From the NCBI GenBank assembly GCA_015179125.1, contig WHVA01000016.1, positions 1 through 64,000 on the forward strand: 64,000 bases of DNA. Reading direction: 5' to 3'. This document shows positions 22,117 to 33,085 of this stretch, in pieces. Source of the stretch: Gautieria morchelliformis (Eukaryota; Basidiomycota; Agaricomycetes; Gomphales; Gomphaceae). Position 1 is the first letter of the stretch; each line of letters starts with the position of its first letter. Below the pieces are notes generated by a model. That model had not been told where the DNA came from and searched no databases. It saw only the letters and a program-made list of their open reading frames with translations. The translations under genes were made by a program, and so were the position numbers.

Positions 22117-23369
22117 TGTCAAGATTGGTATTTAGGCGTTAATATCGTGTATTAGTGAACACAACGAATGCCCAAATAACTTGTGCGAATAAGTATGCCG
22201 TTCGGCGAATAAGTGAACCGATGAATGTTCACGAAACAAAGGGGTTGCCCGAACAGGGCTCGCCCTGTCTACAGTCGTAGCGAAACAGCTCGCAGCACTT
22301 GACGACGCAACGTGCAAGATATTGCGGAAGGGCTGTCTAAGTTTCGACGGTCCCTTCGCTGGCGAAGGTGCTCCTTCGGAGCCCTTTGCCAACAGCACAG
22401 AAAGTAGTTCGAAGGCTAAGGTAACGAAGGTGAAGTATGAGAACTCACCAGTGATGCCTAAGTCCTTGGCTGGTCGAAGATAGAGATCTTCAGGGAGAGG
22501 CTCAAGGCGATAATCACAGCGAGGTCAGGTTTGCACAAGATGGATGACGTATGATAATTGAACTGGGGAATATACATGCGAATGTAAACTACTTATATCG
22601 AATGCTCGTAAGGTATCAGCGAATAGGAAAGAGGCCGTCACAAGTCAGGGTTGGATAGGGCTGCGCAGCCATGATACAGCATAGATGAAATAAACATACA
22701 ATAGAATGTGAGAAGGGAGAGAATATGAAACGACGGAGGGTAAAGATGGCGAAAGCATTTATGGACAAAACCATGTCTTGGGACCCGCATACATGCTACC
22801 CTGCACGGACTCTTGGTCTACTGGGTTGATTCCGCATGGCCTATGGAGGAGATCTCCTGCGAACATGTTTTGACCATACGAATGCCCAATGGGGTTGGAT
22901 TAAGAAGACGATGGGGTTAATGATGAACCGTTATGCCGGGTGAGTGGTATCGATCGTGTTTGTGATGGTGTGCCTGCTGGCGAATGATGCGAGCAGCGAA
23001 TATCCGTTCGGAGAAATGCAAGGAAGGTCGAAGAGAGGTGACATGAGAGAGGAGAGGTCGAGGTGGGGGGTGAAACTGAGCGAACACTGAGGAGGAGTAG
23101 CGAAAGGGAAAAATGGGGATACCAAGGTGCAGGAAATGCACAGGTTACGGCAACCCAACTATTCGAACACCATTGGAAGAGGGTCGAGCAGAGGAGGTTG
23201 TAGGCCCAGTGATGACTGCCGAGTCAGCCCCAGGACGTCGATCGTGCGTTTGGCAGTGCGGCTGTGGTAGTTGGCGCGAACAGCGAAAGTTGGTTACCAA
23301 ACATGACAATGGTGGGGTGAAAGTAGGAAAACTGAGCTTCTGAGTATGAGAGATAAACACGTCATGACA
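22117..23369 (-). repeat. 5' LTR of G3, with divergent longer U3
   Basis: Plus-strand ends TGTCAAGATTGG and CGTCATGACA, 1253 bp, some 220 bp longer than the 3' LTR. From 22117 to about 22980 it is nearly identical to 15516-16385. From about 23000 to 23340 it carries unrelated sequence before the shared terminal bases. Outer flank gtgtc (23370-23374). Confidence 0.82.
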
Positions 23370-23453
23370 GTGTCTCACAGTGCTCGGGGTGAGATTGGAT
23401 AGTAAGGGAGAGGTCGTTAGAACAATCGTGAATAGAAGTCATTTTAGTGGACA

Positions 23454-24327
23454 TTACCGATCGTTATTCGTGTGCGTGAAGTCATGAAATAAGTCGAGTG
23501 AAACAAGAGTCCATAGCTGATAAGTCTCCTCACGACAGGATGCTCGGCTATCACTCCTCTTTGGAAATGGGTTGCGGTGTTTCTTCGCAGCAATACATGG
23601 TTCGCAGATATGGGGAATGGTCGCATCTGAATTTAAGTGTATTCCGTCGACCATGCCACTCTCTAAAAGCTTCTCCAGCCACGCCTGTCTGATGTGTGCA
23701 AGTCGCCTGTGCAATAATGGTCGGTCTACAGTGGGCGAAGAGGTGGCAAGAGCCAGTTCTTGATTTGGGATTGTGTTCCCAGTTAAGAAACCCGTCCCGT
23801 TCTGTACTGTGGCACAGAAGCGCAGTTTGTTATCCTGGATGAATGATATGCGGCTGTTCACAATGCAGACAGTGAAATTATGATGTGTGGTAAGGTGGAG
23901 GACCACGAGCAGATTGTTCTGTAGTGCAGGTACGTGTAGAACTTGCGAGAACATGATACTTTGTGCCGCTTTCCCATCAATGATGGGAGAAAATAGTACC
24001 TGCCCTCGCCCGGCTGAGTACACTATTTCGTTCGTTGCTAGCCGGATGGGTACTCTGCAGTGCTCATAGTTCCATAGCCAATGACAGTGAGGGGTCATGT
24101 GGCTAGTGGCCCCTGTGTCCGTGTTCCAACACAGGTCGGCGTCTCCGCTGGTTGATGGTGACTATTCGCCATGCGTCTACTGTCACGGGCTTCTCCTGCA
24201 TTTCAGTTGCCCAGGTATTGTAATTTGTGCCCGTAAGTTTGACGCTTTTCGCGCGACCTTCAGTTTCTGATTTGGACATACTGAGATCTTTTCCTTCGAT
24301 CATAGCACGGGGCCCATAACCTGTCAC
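23454..24327 (-). pseudogene. Copia gag-protease-preintegrase remnant, internally deleted
   Basis: Reading leftward from about 24288 the frame opens MSKSETEGRAKSVKLTGTNY, the typical start of fungal copia gag. After about 40 codons it jumps into the protease active-site region (WNTDTGATSHMT in one frame, 24150-24095), so most of gag, including the zinc knuckle, is deleted. The downstream frame (24098-23454) carries the protease body and the gag-pre-integrase zinc domain with HRRLAHIRQAWLEKLLESGM and CEPCIAAKKHRNPFP. The integrase core that should follow is absent. A frameshift sits near 24100. Confidence 0.75.
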
Positions 24328-24337
24328 GCACAGGACT

Positions 24338-24443
24338 GAGTTCGAAGGGAAAACTGATTAGATTACTGCCTGGTCAGTGGGTATCTAGCAGTACGTACCT
24401 GATTTCGAAGGGAAAACTGAGGGTGTTTCCCTTCGAACTCAGA
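24338..24443. repeat. Inverted and direct repeats around ttcgaagggaaaac
   Basis: The motif ctgagttcgaagggaaaac (about 24341) reappears directly near 24402 and as its reverse complement (gtttcccttcgaactcag) near 24425. The outer pair can form a hairpin with an 18-bp stem. It lies just upstream of the copia gag start and may be LTR or leader remnant. Confidence 0.5.
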
Positions 24444-24489
24444 CTACTATATTGGGTGACTGCGTCACGTGATCTCGCACGAGTAACAA

Positions 24490-24663
24490 CAAGGCGCAGC
24501 CCCACGTGTATTGTCAAGCATACGAGACACCTAGATGCCGGTGAGCCATGCAGAAGCTCACCGAGGCTAAGAATAGATCAGGGACAGGGATGCGTCGGCG
24601 GGCGCATGGCGGTGCAGGGAGGTGGCCGGATCGATCAATACTCAGGCTTGGCACTTCACGTGT
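24490..24663. repeat. Dispersed repeat copy B (partner at 9511-9690)
   Basis: Same orientation and about 170 bases similar to copy A, including caagcatacgagacacctag versus its counterpart and the gctaagaatagatcaggga segment. Confidence 0.6.
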
Positions 24664-24969
24664 GCTTCTTGACATGTCCCGCACGTGGACTGCAGCATCC
24701 GGCGCACACGTCCCGGAATTCAGACCCCAGGCGCCATCTCCCACAGGGATGCCCATGCCCGCCGAGCCCCCGTTCCACCGACAGACGGCCACTCGTGCAC
24801 CATGGGCAGGCACTCCCTCTGCCCTCTGTCTCGAGGAGCATGCTGGCGGTAGCAGGGGCCGGATTCGACGGCCCACGCGACGCTGGACATGCGGGGTGCT
24901 CGGATACAAGTGCACCCTCCGACTGTAGTGAGTGTCGTGTGCAGGCTGCTACACTCAAGTGGGACGTCA

Positions 24970-25663
24970 CTGCACTGATGTATACATTTCCAGTCACGTT
25001 GTTGCCTGATGCCTGCCACTCTCCTCTCTCCTCTGTGTTCCTACCGCTATCCCACCTCCTCTCAACACTCTCCTCCTTCCTACCCACCACATTCACTGAG
25101 AGACTCAACAAGCTCACCAACGACGCGCCCAGCCAGCAGGGGCTCAAGGACGCACTCAAAGCATCCAAGCACTCAAACAAGAAGCACAAGAAACAAAAGC
25201 TCTCTTTGAACGAGGCACGTTTATTTCTGCCTGATTTCACTCGAGGCTCTCACGTATTAGATTAGACCTTCATCGTCGTCCGCCGGCCCCCGCAAAGTCG
25301 AACCACCCACTCAATCTCCCGCTCCAGCTCGTCCCCACCCACGCGTCGCGCGACCTCCGGGGCACGGGCACGGCCTCTTCGTCGACAGCGATGTTTGGCA
25401 AGCCACGATTCTCTGTGGATCTAGTGCCAGACCATGATGCTACACCGCCCCTGCCGTCGCCCTCCACCTCAGACTCCAACTATGCCCTCCGCCCGCTCCA
25501 ACGCCTCCGCCTTCTACGCGTCCAGCACCGTCACGTCCTTCGCTTCCAATGCCTCTGCCGCCTCCGCCCGTGGCATGGTCATCCCAACACTATCATCGAT
25601 GCCGTGGAGGTGTGGTTCAACAAGGACGGCACGCCACACGCGCGTGTGGACATCAGGATCTAA
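24970..25663 (+). other. Possible exon fragments of an unidentified gene
   Basis: Plus-strand frames have protein-like composition: a Leu/Ser-rich stretch followed by TERLNKLTNDAPSQQGLKDA and a Lys-rich segment up to about 25265, and a later stretch ending IIDAVEVWFNKDGTPHARVD before a stop at 25663. They are in different frames and I could not find convincing splice junctions. It may be a duplicated piece of a host gene. I do not recognise a domain. Confidence 0.25.
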
Positions 25664-25939
25664 CCACTACATTTTTATCTTGGCGTGTTCTGCTGGGGTA
25701 TCGTGTTGTATGTGATGTCACCTCCTATGGTGACATTCTGGTTGGCTGCTGTCGTGTTCTATCATCCATCACGGTCTGTCATGTCATATATCACTTATAA
25801 TATCATGACCCAGTAAGAACGATGTCCGTCTGTGCCTGCGCATGGTGTGTGAGGCGTGTATCATGCGGTTGGGTGCACTTGTGTGGTCCAACACTGAGCT
25901 TCCCAATAAAACCCAGCCGGCGTTATATTTTCCTCAGAA

Positions 25940-25990
25940 AACAAAAAGGAAAAAAAAGAAGGAAAAAAAAAAAGAAAAAAAAAAAAAAAG
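25940..25990. repeat. A-rich low-complexity tract
   Basis: Long runs of A broken by g. On the minus strand this is a T-rich tract directly after the tRNA-like sequence, where an RNA polymerase III terminator would lie. Confidence 0.7.
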
Positions 25991-25998
25991 AAACAGCG

Positions 25999-26072
25999 TA
26001 CCAACGCCAGGTTTTCAATCCCGGGACTTCAGGGTTATGGGCCCCATGCGCTTCCTACTGCCCCAAGTTGCT
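25999..26072 (-). tRNA. Degenerate initiator tRNA-Met (CAU)-like sequence
   Basis: On the minus strand the 74-base sequence has the layout of a fungal initiator tRNA-Met: D-arm with agtaggaagcgc, the anticodon region ggggcccataaccc with CAT, a T-arm built on cccgggattgaaaacctgg, and a 3' A discriminator. Defects: two mismatches in the acceptor stem, a weak outer anticodon stem and an 8-base T-loop. It is therefore either a tRNA pseudogene or the head of a tRNA-derived SINE. The T-rich tract follows at once. Confidence 0.5.
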
Positions 26073-26804
26073 GAGCATTCCACATCCTGCAAGACATGGT
26101 GTGCGATGATCACTAAGTTGCACTCCAAACTCTGTCCTGCATGTCGAACTGGGTGATCCTTCCAAGCCACGCCCTTCTCTGCCAATTCATCGCTGATCCT
26201 ACAAATGTATACTGCCGCTGTTCCAGCTCTTTCTGGCCTTATCTACACCCAGCACATGCACATGCCCCCCAACCATCCCCTCCGCTGGTAGAGAGACTGG
26301 AAGCATGATTATGAGTTCATATCTGTGGGAGGATGAGGGCTGTGGGAGATATGAAGCCGGGGAGGGGAAGATGTTAGTGTTGTGTGAGGGGAGATGAAAC
26401 GAGGACGTTCAATTGAGTAGGGGTAAATGTGTGGTCTTGAGAGATAGTGCAGTGGATGGTGTGAGAAGAATGAACGGGACGACATGTACATACCATGCAA
26501 CAACAACATCAGGGCTTGTTGTTGGGTGCATATGTGCACCAGACTTCAAACCTAATATTTCTGTTGTTCTTTCTTTCGATTTTGACCTGAAACTATGCTG
26601 ACATTCATTCTATGCCTTCCACAATTTTCTTTGATTTTTTCGAGGCTATATTACTACTCCTTTTCATGTTCTGTCCAACCGACCCTTTGTGAGTGCTTGT
26701 GGACAAGTTCCTTTTTGAGCTGCGGCTGTTCACTAATGCGCTACATTCTATGGGTGCTTAGCATGGCACACCATTGCACAAGCCCATATGCAGCCTCCCC
26801 TCCT

Positions 26805-26931
26805 CAGTGTTGACTATCACTGAGGAGGTGAGTTTAATAGTGTACTTTCGTAGTATTTAACGGAAAAACCATGTAGAACATTAAATAGGTAGCTTTCCTT
26901 TATATTACTCAGTGTTGACTATCACTGAGGA
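26805..26931. repeat. Duplicated hairpin ctcagtgttgactatcactgag
   Basis: A 7-bp-stem hairpin (ctcagtg / cactgag) occurs twice about 100 bases apart, each followed by ggag, and the sequence aacattaaatag is also repeated next to each copy. A local tandem duplication or small transposon footprint is possible. Confidence 0.5.
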
Positions 26932-27214
26932 GAACATTAAATAGTTTATTAATCTCCTGCAAGTCCCATCGTTCATATCTGGCATATAACTTCCTACTTT
27001 CCCAAACCGAGTTACTACACTTGTCCCATGTTCATGTCTGTGTCATGCTGCTCATTGTGACTATGGGGGTGAGCATTTTTGTCTTAGTTTGGTGGGGTGT
27101 GAGTGGCCCAACACAACCTCTATTCACCCAGAATTATCAATATCCGGTCAATGAGTATTTCCAAAAATTTGATGAATAAATTACAAACACAGTCAAATTC
27201 AAAGTGTCACAGCA

Positions 27215-27230
27215 TATATATATATATGTA
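27215..27230. repeat. AT dinucleotide microsatellite
   Basis: A short (at)n run of about 16 bases. Confidence 0.6.
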
Positions 27231-27344
27231 AGGTTTTTGACAATATGGGTGGCCAGAGCGAGTAGATAGCCAAATATTTTACAGCGACTAACTGCAGAGC
27301 ACTGCACGATAGATTGGTAGATTGGAAAGGTAAGAACAGGATTT

Positions 27345-28400
27345 TCAATGAAGCCTCTGTGTCTCGACTCCTGGGGTTTGTATTGGAATTGCAGTTATAA
27401 TTGCATTAGCTTGGATGCTGTCATCAAACTGTGCCATTCTTCTGGACTCTACCAAACCATTAACGAGTGCCTGAAGGAGACAATAACTGCTCACCAGAGA
27501 CAATAGGCCCAGCCTCTTCATGCTGGCTTTCCTGAACAGGCACACAGTGCTCCAAGGTCTCAGTACTAAATGCCTGGGTCAATTGTGGGTTCCCAAATTC
27601 AGCCACTATGGCATTGTGAACACTTTGTCTGGTGGCTTGAAAGGTGGAGAATGAGAGAGTAGCTAATGAGGGGCTGTGAAGTTGACTGTGTCTCTCTTGG
27701 AGAGTTAGATGGAACCGGCAGATGATAATCACTGACAAGCTGTATGTGCACTGTTAGTACTATAACATCCTTCTTCATAAATGGGTGAGAATATACCTGT
27801 TCTGAAGAGTGATTAAGACACCATCAAGGCTTGGCTTTATACCATGAAGGAGCTGATATTAGCCATTTTATTATCATGGTCAATACCTTACATACCCTTA
27901 ACACCTATATTGAGAGAGAACACCAAGTAAACTCTGAAGCTCAACAGGTTTATAAGTATCCATACCTTATATGTGATAGTACTAACCAAAGTAATTGTAA
28001 GCACAAATCTGAATATGAATCAGATATATGAAATATCATAGGAATAGTATTACATACCCATATCTGACAAACCCTTACCTGTAGATTAGTGATATGTCCA
28101 CATCAATTAGCAATGTGTTGCATACTCACCCTGGTAAATCAATAGACTAATGAGCGATTTCTTATCCTGGATTTCACCTTTCTGCCAAAGTTTCAAGGTT
28201 TCAATTGAGCTCAGGATGGTTGCTAGCATAACTCCAGTGTCAAATAGGATTACAGTAACACCTTGTATGATTGACACTGTCAAAGGTATTCAGATACAGT
28301 TTGGGAAAGTCCAGGCCTCTATATCTTACACCTGGAGAATTTTTTAGTATAAATCTAGGTAGAAAGTCCTAGTCCAAACTGACAAATTCAATGTATTGAG
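27345..28400 (-). pseudogene. Inverted partial copy of DUF6533-like gene
   Basis: This matches the 3' two thirds of the gene at 3294-5059 on the opposite strand. From 28350 downward the exon with LFDTGVMLATILSSIETLKL and KGEIQDKKSLISLLIYQ corresponds to the homologous exon at 4180-4325. The last exon (27738-27345) has CRFHLTLQERHSQLHSPSLA and SVHNAIVAEFGNP. The first exons (MSQVD start and first helices) are missing, and the tail is shorter and differs (ETLEHCVPVQESQHEE). Introns are retained, so this arose by DNA-level duplication, not retrocopying. Confidence 0.7.
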
Positions 28401-28618
28401 TTGTGAATCAGTGGGATTGCAGTTGTCCATAACAAACACATACTATACCGTAGGTAAGTCCCCACCATGTTGTTAACCACAACGCAATGTTCTGACATGT
28501 GCCAGTATCTGTAGATTTTATGTCCGCCTCCCAACCGTGACCCCAAGCCGCGCAGGGCATTGATGAGTCAGATGAGGATTAAGAGCTGCATATGTACTGT
28601 TTGGTTTTTGATCATCTA

Positions 28619-28650
28619 CTAGGTGGATACCCGCGCGAAGTGCGGGGGTG
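28619..28650 (-). mobile_element. Helitron 3' end (hairpin plus CTAG)
   Basis: On the minus strand a GC-rich hairpin (cccgcacttcgcgcggg, 28646-28630) is followed seven bases later by the terminal CTAG (28622-28619) and then a host T, the classic Helitron 3' end. The same end recurs at 43345, 45283, 46005 and 48366. Inboard of it are short direct repeats of the gtaaggtcaaatgcatca type. Confidence 0.8.
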
Positions 28651-28797
28651 TAGGTCAAATGCCTCGGTACAGTCAAATGCATCAGTAAGTCTAATGCATC
28701 AGTAAGTCTAACGCATCAGTAAGTCTAACATATCAGTAAGGTCAAGTGCATTGGGGAAAACCAAATTAATCAATTTGCATCAAGTAGATATCAGAAA

Positions 28798-30342
28798 TCA
28801 AGGAGCTCTAAGTAATACATCTTTATATACAATGTTGGTTGTGTTCAAACCCTCCTCAAGAAAGACCTTCACTTTGTTCCAGCTTGTTCCCCTTGAAACA
28901 CCAACATACAACTGACCATGTCCAAACACTGGATATCTCAGGTCCAGCCCAACCGTACCCAAAGACTTGTTGATGGTCATTGAAAATGCCACACGCACTG
29001 GAAACTGTCTCCTCTGCAGCACAAATGGTAATTCTCCCTCTGATGGTGAAATAGTGATCCTGGGGATGAAAGCAGTATTTCCTGCACATGGACCTGAGAT
29101 GATCCTGACCTCCAACACTCTATTCCTCATCCTCACCAACCGCAACCTTGTCCCATTGCATAGTCATTGCTTCTTATCCAAATTGCGCAACATCATCAGA
29201 GGCACTCCAGGCTTGACTTCCAAGTGAGCAGGAGGAAGACTGCCCATCTCTATGGAATTCAGATACTCCACAGGATACTGCTCTGCAAAGTCGGTTTCCT
29301 TGACAGAATCTGCACAGTGGAAGACCTGAGCATCACCTGGAAACTGCCTCAACACCATGGGATTGATCTCATTGACCTCATTATTTCTGGGACAGAGGAT
29401 GGCCCACTCCAAGAAATAATTGTCCTGGGCAGGGACTGCATTGCCAATGCCAGGGTATATTTCCTGGATCAGCTCTGCAATTCCAGGGCCACAAACCATG
29501 TGAGGAGGGAGTGAGAAGGTATGATCTAGTGGGAGATCCTTTCCCTGACCCACAATCTGCAGCCATTCTGCAAACCTGGCTCTGTCAGGGTCATTTCTCA
29601 CCCGCATGTTCTCTGTCAGATGGAGGACCTTGATATTTGGCCACAGATATGACTTCTGAAGGGTAGCCCCCACGATATCCTCCTTGGAGCCTTTAGGGAC
29701 AATTGGGAGAGTCTGCTGAAAGTCACCTCCAAAGGCGACTGTGATGCCACCAAAGGGTCGGTCAGGCTGGTCAAGGAAATCCCTCAGTGTCCTGTCAATG
29801 GCCTCTATGGCATGGCGATGCTGCATTGCAGCCTCATCCCAAATGATGAGCCTGGCCAGTCTCAGCATATCAGCCTGGTCAGAGTTCTTTTTGATGGAGG
29901 AGAGAGAGCCCTCATGGACAGGAATTGGAATTCCAAGTATGCTGTGAGAGGTTGTACCATTAGTGAGGATAAGTGCAGCCATTGCAGATGAGGCTACAGC
30001 AAGCACAATGAGATTCTCCACTCTACAGGAGTGGATTAGGGTGTTCCATGTGAATGATTTCCCAGCACCACCTGAGCCAGTGAAGAAAAACATTTGTCCA
30101 TTAGGTTTCTCCTGAGCATCTATTTCCAGTGCCGACCGTAATATCTGATAATGTGCAGACCTTTGCCCCTCATTCAGCTTGGGAACCTCCTCATCAGCCT
30201 TCTGCCTCTCTTGAACAGGGTCATAGTCCCTCTGCTCAGCTATGAACCTGTTTCCAATCAGGACCTCCCACTCGCCTACCACCCGAGGCATATCTTTAAA
30301 GCTGCTCAAGGACATTCCATTACGCTGAAGGAGTTTATCCAA
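28798..30342 (-). pseudogene. Helitron Pif1-type helicase domain
   Basis: Superfamily 1 DNA helicase, the C-terminal half of the Helitron RepHel protein. Walker A is GSGGAGKSFTWNT, Walker B is LIIWDEAAM, then FGGDFQQTLPIV and LTENMRV. The final block (29145-28798) has MTINKSLGTVGLDLRYPVFG and GQLYVGVSRG. Two pieces are in the same frame, separated by a single TGA (29166-29164) after DKKQ. The protein is continuous with Rep upstream except for a second TGA at 30429-30427. The 3' terminus of the element lies about 180 bp downstream. Confidence 0.88.
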
Positions 30343-30426
30343 GAGAAAGAGGCCAAAATCATAGACCTGATCATCCCGTGGCTCCTGGAGATTGTGTCTG
30401 ATTTGGAGCTGATGTCTGAGATCATG

Positions 30427-31818
30427 TCATATGTGCTCCTTGAAGCTGACCCATAGTCTGTCAGGTTGTGAGGGAATGCAATGACCAAGGCTGGTGGCAA
30501 AGAGATGTCTGAGCTGAGCGCCTGTTTTCATGCCACTGGCTTCCTGGAGACACAACCTCCACTCCTGATCATCCTCCAGAAGTCCCCTGGCAAGACAGGC
30601 CTCCTTGTAAGTAGCACATTGTATGCCATCCACTGTCCTAAGCTCCTCAAAGGATCTGGCCCCCTTGACCACCGTGAGGAGAGTGCGCAAATAAAATCTC
30701 TCTCCTGATTTTGGGCTTGCAAAGTGAAGGCGCCCAATGCTATATCCCCTTTGATGTGGTGTCCATACCCTTTCCTCTTTTTGCCAGGTAAAATGCTCAG
30801 GAAAATCCACATAGAGCAGATCGTGTGCATGAGGGTAGGCAGCATTGGCCTCAAAGTAAGCCATGAGTGCTGTCTTTAACCCCTTGACCCTGTTCATGAT
30901 GGTGAGCGGATCAGCATCAGGATTGAAAACGACTGATTGCTGGTCTTTTTCATGGACTGGCAGTGCCATGACTGCAGGCACCTGGGTGTGGATTTCCCGC
31001 TCCAGCAACCTCCAACAGGCCTCATGAGCACTGACATAGCGAGTGTCCAGGTACTTCTTTATCTCATCATGGTTGACATCAAACTCCATTGTGGTCCGAT
31101 CATGACCCTTGTAGAGATACTTGTGGATATACTTGACACACCTCACACTGAAGGTGAATTCAAGGTTGATGTGACACTGGAGTTTGAGCAAGAGCAGAGC
31201 AGAGTATGGCACAACCCATCTGTTGTCCAGCATGTCACCTCTGACATTGTGCAGCCTTCTATCATTGCGACGACGATACATTGGATATCCATCTACATTC
31301 ACAATGGTCTCCTCACAGAATGGCTTTGGGAAGTTTTTCTTGCACTTGCCCTCTTCCATGCAGGGTGCGTTTTGATGTCCCTGTCCACAGGGACCATGTG
31401 TCATCAGCTCACAGACCAACTGGTGGAGCACAGGATGTGTCTCTGGATCAGGGAACTCTGCTGAAACCATAGAATCCACCTCATGTGGATGTCTGACCTT
31501 GGAGTCCCTATCGAACCAGATAAGCAGGTGGATGTGTGGGAGCCCCCTGGTCTGGAATTCAATAGTGTGAATGCGAGCGACCATTTCTCCAAAGATCTTG
31601 TCCTTGATGATCAAGTCAATGAGGTATTTCTTTTTGAGGTGAAACACCTGCGACACCAGGTCAGGTCTGTCCTGAGCAGTTTGTCCAGGGAGCAACTCAG
31701 CCAATATCTCATTCCACTTTGGATTGGCAGTCATGGTAAGAAAGAACGCGCAGCTTCCTCGGCCGCTTGTTTTTCCGCCAGTTCCTTTTGCGCAAGCATA
31801 CAAGCTGATGTAGAACAA
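30427..31818 (-). pseudogene. Helitron Rep (HUH endonuclease) domain, N-terminally truncated
   Basis: The Rep half cuts and joins DNA during rolling-circle transposition. It has FFLTMTANPKWNEI, the HUH metal-binding motif in GLPHIHLLIWF, and the paired-Tyr motif YIHKYLYKG, all intact by eye. The family's usual N-terminal helitron-like domain is missing: at about 31745 the frame passes into an unrelated Gly/Ser/Lys segment (start MFYISLYACAKGTGGKTSG). It is therefore truncated, or has a replaced N-terminus. The only disruption to the helicase is the TGA at its end. No Helitron 5' TC end is evident on the right. Confidence 0.87.
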
Positions 31819-31839
31819 CGATGAGCTCAGTTCAGATTA

Positions 31840-32366
31840 TTACATAATAACTCCTCAGTCCGAGTGTATACTATGACTAATATGATTTTAGCTGTTTAGG
31901 TCGTTGATATATCATATAATTTATCGTATGACCAGGGAAATATTCTTCCTAAAGTCCCTGAAGTTCCAGGGAATGATTTATTAATTGAGTACTGGGTGGA
32001 ATGAATTGAACCATGCTGCTAGGGCAAGGAGTGGGGATTCCAGGTGTTTTTTTTTATGATTTTCTGACATTTATTTTTACAATCATTTCCAGATTTTCTC
32101 CCTCAAAAAATCCACTGTGAATTTCATTAGAATTTTTACCTTTGGAAAATCTTGCTTTCTCAAGGATTTTCATAACAAAAGAAGGAAAATTAAAATAAAA
32201 TAAAAAAGGAAAGAACATCACATTTGTCCAAAGTTTTTTGCACTTTGTTTTTTTACAATTTTTTGCACTTTTTATTTTTTACAATTTTATTCAAGTTTTT
32301 TTGTTACATAAAAACACTAAAAATTTTGAAACTCTTTACAGTGAACAGTTTTTCAGACCAAAAAAC
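31840..32366. other. AT-rich spacer, no gene
   Basis: Strongly AT-rich with runs of t and a and repeated tttttgcactttt-type motifs (about 32225-32290). No ORF of note. Confidence 0.5.
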
Positions 32367-32370
32367 CTTA

Positions 32371-33082
32371 GGGCCTGTTCGGCGCCCGTGAATTGATGCA
32401 CAATGGTGAAGTAGTTCAGATATAAGCAGGGTAGTTAAATCTGGACAGATTTTATTTTCTTTGTGAATTGAAACCAGCCGAACAGCTGGAGTTTTCAACT
32501 GTTCTCAACCCAAGCAAGGTGTACTGCCAGCACCGCGGCCCTACATCTAGTATTGATGCATTGGCAGATTGATTGCCAAGAGCATGTGCAAACATAATTA
32601 AGCTGTCATGTGACATGGCCAATGTTTGCCATTTCAGAGGTTTTTCCATGCCTATGTGTGATGTAAGGATATCAGGCTTACAAGCAGGCTTACATATTTC
32701 ATACCGCAAAAAAATTTCCTATTTTCTAGTGTAGTACAATGGTCTATGAGTACTAGAGCATTGCGGCACTGGCAACGGACCAGAGGGTGGGTGTCGCGGA
32801 CCGGACGACGGGACGGACGGTCACGGACCTGACAATACAGTTTGAGTTAAATGCCGCTAGATTACGGCTAGATATCAAAGAACTAGAAATTTAAACTGCT
32901 TAAATTGTTCAGACCAGTTTGGAAAAATAGTAGAGGGTTCCTTGCGAACTGCATCACAAAAATCTTGCGAAACCGCGCGCCGAACAGTCACAATCCGCAA
33001 AATTTCTACGAACTACCAGTTCGCACATTTTGGGTGGTGCGAATCGTTCGCAAAATCAAATTCGCGGGCGCCGAACGGGCCC
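32371..33082. mobile_element. MITE with 18-bp inverted ends and TTA target duplication
   Basis: The 712-bp element begins gggcctgttcggcgcccg and ends with cgggcgccgaacgggccc, inverted repeats matching at 17 of 18 positions. It is flanked by tta (32368-32370 and 33083-33085). TTA duplication with GGG/GGC-starting ends is typical of PIF/Harbinger-type elements. It has no transposase ORF. Its right end abuts the stop codon of the zinc-finger gene. Confidence 0.85.
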
Positions 33083-33085
33083 TTA

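Larger units (their letters stand above)
15516..23369 (-). mobile_element. Ty3 chromovirus G3, composite and decayed
   Basis: Read leftward: 5' LTR (23369-22117), protease and N-terminal region, reverse transcriptase, RNase H, integrase, chromodomain, an extra 0.98-kb block with an antisense ORF, a polypurine tract (GGAGGGGGGTAC) and the 3' LTR (16547-15516). I find no convincing gag. The outer 5-bp flanks do not match (ccgtt on the left, gtgtc on the right) and the LTRs differ in their U3 parts, so this looks like the product of recombination between two insertions rather than one clean insertion. Confidence 0.8.

Noticed and set aside
24423..25265. 280-codon plus-strand ORF as one protein
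   Set aside because: Its first part runs through the hairpin and the dispersed repeat shared with 9511-9690, so it is a chance fusion; only the last part looks protein-like.
25822..26109. Lys-rich plus-strand ORF
   Set aside because: The poly-Lys tract is just the poly-A run and the rest is antisense to a tRNA-like sequence.
30937..31464. 175-codon plus-strand ORF
   Set aside because: Shadow of the Helitron Rep gene on the other strand.
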